From Bacteroidota bacterium (GTDB taxonomy: Bacteria; Bacteroidota; Bacteroidia; Flavobacteriales_E; Vicingaceae), in contig JACPDX010000008.1 of assembly GCA_016183805.1 (NCBI GenBank), positions 1,515 to 38,260 of the forward strand: 36,746 nucleotides of DNA. Direction: 5' to 3'. Positions 34,836-36,746 of the stretch are shown in pieces. A program made the translations under genes and the position numbers. The number at the start of each line of letters is the position of its first letter. The stretch's first letter is position 1. The notes beneath the pieces were generated by a model. The model saw only the letters and a list, made by a program, of their open reading frames with translations, was not told the origin of the DNA and searched no databases.

Positions 34836-35378
34836 TTATAGTATTTTTTCTTCTATAATTATTTTTTGTAAATACACTCTTGCTCTCGAATATTGCGATT
34901 TGGAAGTGTTTATTGAAATATTTAACTGGTCTGCAATTTCCTGATGCGAATATCCTTCAATGGCATACATGTTAAAAACTGTTCTAAAACCTGGAGGCAT
35001 TGCTTGTATAATTTTTAACAAATCGTTTACCGACAATTGTCCTAAAACATTTTCATTTTCTGACGGCAATTGGTAATCCACTAAATCTATATCTATATTA
35101 TTTTCGAATTTTTTATTTTTTCGAATTTGATCTAATGCAGTATTAATAATCACCTTCCTGATCCAACCTTCTAAAGAACCATCACTATTAAATAGATGTA
35201 ATTTTTCAAAAACTTTTACAAAACCTATTTGCAAAACATCTTGAGCTTCTTCAGCATCTTTAGTGTAACGCAAACAAACGCCCATCATTTTTCTTGAAAA
35301 AGAATCAAACAACTGCTTTTGAGCAAGAGAATCTTTTTCAAGACACTTTTTTACCAATTGCTCGTCATTCATTTTCAT
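34836..35378 (-). CDS. ECF-type RNA polymerase sigma factor
   Basis: This 180-residue sigma-70-family extracytoplasmic-function factor has region 2 (KQLFDSFSRKMMGVCLRYTKDAEEAQDVLQIGFVKVFEKL), then GWIRKVIINTALDQIRKNKK, and region 4 with an HTH (EGYSHQEIADQLNISINTSKSQYSRARVYLQKII). Region 3 is absent, as expected. Translation may start at the ATG at 35378 or at the one two codons on. It is followed after 2 bases by the GTG start of a single-pass membrane protein with periplasmic PKD and CHU_C domains, which by position would be its membrane regulator. Such sigma / envelope-protein pairs occur in Bacteroidota. The signal and the regulon are unknown. Confidence 0.92.
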   Translation of the reverse strand: MKMNDEQLVKKCLEKDSLAQKQLFDSFSRKMMGVCLRYTKDAEEAQDVLQIGFVKVFEKLHLFNSDGSLEGWIRKVIINTALDQIRKNKKFENNIDIDLVDYQLPSENENVLGQLSVNDLLKIIQAMPPGFRTVFNMYAIEGYSHQEIADQLNISINTSKSQYSRARVYLQKIIIEEKIL

Positions 35379-35463
35379 CTACTCGGGGTTAAGATGCGTT
35401 TTTTATTAAAAAGGTTGCATTACCCTGTTATTCATTTAAAGAATTTTCAAAAAAAAGTGTCAG

Positions 35464-35556
35464 TTCGAGTTTTTTCTGAAAGAAAAAGTATCGAGAACAA
35501 ACTTTTTAATGAAAATTTGCATTCTCGATACACCACGCAAAAGCGTGGCACTCGAA
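35464..35556. repeat. Compound nested hairpin repeat upstream of rsmI
   Basis: TTCGAGT (35464-35470) pairs with ACTCGAA (35550-35556). GTATCGAGAA (35488-35497) pairs with TTCTCGATAC (35522-35531). Inside the right half CCACGC-AAAA-GCGTGG (35533-35548) forms its own stem. The pieces can fold into a branched structure. The TTCGAG...GTATCGAGAA...TTCTCGATAC...CTCGAA layout resembles a dispersed repeat I know from Bacteroidota intergenic DNA. The 284-base gap 35379-35662 holds nothing else I can identify. Confidence 0.75.
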
Positions 35557-35662
35557 TGGACAAATTTTCTTAAAATGCATAATCGGGTTGCATTAATCTT
35601 TCATAAAGTTAAACATTTTAGTTTGTAGCGTTTATCTTTACACTTTCAATTTATAAAAAAAC

Positions 35663-36250
35663 ATGTCAAAATTATACATCGTACCTACTCCTATCGGTAA
35701 TTTAAACGATATTACGTTGAGGGCGTTACAAGTTTTAAAGGATGTGGATTACATTTTAGCAGAAGACACCCGCCAAACCTCAAAATTGTTAAACCATTTT
35801 GAAATTGAAAAAAAATTAGTGTCGTATCACCAGCACAACGAACACAAAAGCATAGACCGAATTATTGAAGACTTAAAACAAGATAAAACCATTGCCGTGG
35901 TAAGCGATGCAGGAACTCCCGGGATTTCCGACCCCGGTTTTTTAATTGTTCGGGCATGTATTCAAAACGAGATTGGGGTAGAGTGGTTGCCCGGAGGACA
36001 AACCCGATTAAACCTATTAAAAGAAGAGACCAGAACCATTGTTTTTTACGAATCGACCCATCGATTATTAAAAACGTTAACTCAATTTGCCGAGTTTTTT
36101 GGTGAAGACAGACGCGTTTCTGTTTCGCGTGAGTTAACCAAAATGCACGAAGAAAACATTAGAGGAACGGTTAAAGAAGTAATGGAATACTACAAAACCC
36201 ATGTAATAAAAGGCGAAATTGTTATCATTGTTCATGGGAATGAGAAATAG
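35663..36250 (+). CDS. rsmI: 16S rRNA 2'-O-ribose C1402 methyltransferase RsmI with internal deletion
   Basis: RsmI methylates the ribose of C1402 in 16S rRNA with S-adenosylmethionine. The N-terminus KLYIVPTPIGNLNDITLRAL, LAEDTRQTSKLL, SYHQHNEH and VSDAGTPGISDPG are perfect family blocks. After VEWLPG, however, the protein jumps to GQTRLNLLKEETRTIVFYESTHRLLKTL. The usual LPGATAFVPALV ... FEGFLP ... GR segment, about 29 residues and part of the SAM-binding core, is missing. The reading frame is kept, so the protein is 195 residues instead of about 224. The gap lies at 35993-35998, equal to about 87 nt. The protein as encoded is unlikely to be active. The end (SRELTKMHEE, KGEIVIIVHGNEK) is normal. 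Confidence 0.9.
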   Translation: MSKLYIVPTPIGNLNDITLRALQVLKDVDYILAEDTRQTSKLLNHFEIEKKLVSYHQHNEHKSIDRIIEDLKQDKTIAVVSDAGTPGISDPGFLIVRACIQNEIGVEWLPGGQTRLNLLKEETRTIVFYESTHRLLKTLTQFAEFFGEDRRVSVSRELTKMHEENIRGTVKEVMEYYKTHVIKGEIVIIVHGNEK

Positions 36251-36273
36251 CTTCTTAATACTAATTTAATATT

Positions 36274-36293
36274 GAAAAGAGTTTGCTCTTTTT
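36274..36293 (+). terminator. Weak rho-independent terminator after rsmI
   Basis: The arm GAAAAGAG (36274-36281), loop TTTG and arm CTCTTTTT (36286-36293) form an eight-pair stem (one G-T pair) ending in T's, 24 bases after the rsmI stop and before chrA. Confidence 0.5.
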
Positions 36294-36315
36294 CGTAATT
36301 GAGTATTTTTAACCC

Positions 36316-36746
36316 ATGGATAAAAATATAAAAGAAGTTGCATCAGTATTTTTTAAATTAGGGTGCTTTGCCTTTGGTGGCCCTGCTGCCCATATTTCCA
36401 TGATGGAGCAGGAAGTGGTGGAAAAAAGAAAATGGATGACCAAAGAACATTTTCTCGATTTAATTGGCGTAACCAATTTAATTCCTGGTCCAAATTCTAC
36501 TGAAATGACCATGCACTGTGGTCACGAAAGAGCCGGTAAAGCCGGTTTATTTGTTGCCGGATTGGCTTTTATCATTCCCGCCATCATCATTACCGGAGTG
36601 TTGGCATGGGCTTACACCACTTATGGCGAATTGCCCAACATTAAACCATTTATTCAAGGAATTCAGCCGACCGTCATTGCCATAATTTTAGCTGCGGTAA
36701 TTACGTTGGGTAAAAAAGCATTAAAAACTATCGAATTGGGTGTTAT
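36316..36746 (+). CDS. chrA: Chromate transporter ChrA family protein (5' part, cut by window end)
   Basis: The frame is open to the window end (143 residues seen). It begins MDKNIKEVASVFFKLGCFAFGGPAAH, then VTNLIPGPNSTEMTMHCGHERAGKAGLFVAGLAFIIPA, both diagnostic of the CHR family (FGGP and the PGP region). At least two membrane helices follow. Family members export chromate or take part in sulfate or other anion transport; the actual substrate cannot be told. The ATG at 36316 gives the expected N-terminus. Confidence 0.92.
   Translation, partial: MDKNIKEVASVFFKLGCFAFGGPAAHISMMEQEVVEKRKWMTKEHFLDLIGVTNLIPGPNSTEMTMHCGHERAGKAGLFVAGLAFIIPAIIITGVLAWAYTTYGELPNIKPFIQGIQPTVIAIILAAVITLGKKALKTIELGV

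Noticed and set aside
34831-34838. Sigma-factor downstream GTG as start of a separate 24-residue peptide
   Set aside because: Its first ten residues fit the N-terminus of the membrane partner, and the rest is out-of-frame reading of that gene, so a broken gene is the simpler view.
35319-35573. 84-codon plus-strand open frame upstream of rsmI
   Set aside because: It overlaps the start of the ECF sigma gene and then runs through the compound hairpin repeat; the peptide is low-complexity and matches nothing.
1-36746. Prophage, IS element, integron, toxin-antitoxin or restriction-modification system
   Set aside because: No transposase, integrase, phage structural, toxin or methylase/nuclease gene was recognised on either strand.

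Overview
The window looks like a chromosomal segment of an AT-rich Bacteroidota, most likely a member of the Flavobacteriales or a close relative. The evidence is a complete type IX secretion core cluster (porP-gldK-gldL-gldM-gldN), secreted or surface proteins with type A and type B (CHU_C) C-terminal regions, Bacteroidota-style promoters (TTTG-N19-TAnnTTTG), the long Bacteroidota form of IspG, and the miaB / sigma-54 activator / lptE / secG gene order. Species cannot be named from this sequence alone. I see no prophage, IS element, CRISPR array or obvious genomic island; most of it is housekeeping DNA.

Layout. 1-4.7 kb: the 3' part of metH (+) converging on a large T9SS cargo gene (-). 4.9-10.4 kb: ispG (+), then on the minus strand a frameshifted TPR/PD40/SPOR-like envelope protein, a DUF3109 Cys-rich protein and L-threonine aldolase. 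10.5 kb: tRNA-Cys(GCA) with a terminator shared with gldN. 10.6-16.4 kb: the T9SS operon on the minus strand, with a good promoter upstream of porP. 16.5-20.2 kb: topA followed by an arginase-fold protein that lacks most metal ligands. 20.4-24.9 kb: the plus-strand operon miaB (broken), sigma-54 activator, lptE, a repeat-invaded hypothetical gene and secG, closed by a strong bidirectional terminator. 24.9-29 kb: minus-strand pairs tatC-lptB and aminotransferase-manC. 29.1-32.2 kb: minus-strand feoA-feoB-sprT-like operon behind a palindromic operator, plus a 45-residue lipoprotein. 32.3-33.8 kb: mlaE-mlaF (+). 33.8-35.4 kb: an ECF sigma gene coupled to a membrane PKD/CHU_C protein (-). 35.7 kb to the end: rsmI with an internal deletion, and the start of chrA.

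Two themes deserve attention. First, at least three genes (miaB, rsmI, the ECF partner gene) lack short internal pieces (about 76 and 87 nt in the first two) compared with their families, and a fourth (the PD40 gene) is frameshifted. Either this genome has many short deletions or the assembly drops short stretches. Second, several Bacteroidota-type short intergenic repeats are present, and two of them lie inside coding sequence (the gene before secG, and feoB), where they are translated in frame.

The envelope genes (T9SS, LptB/LptE, MlaE/MlaF, TatC, SecG) fit a Gram-negative cell with gliding or secretion capacity. I found no clear novel defence or mobile system. The most unusual gene-level items are the ligand-depleted arginase-fold protein beside the T9SS operon and the ECF sigma / membrane CHU_C protein pair.
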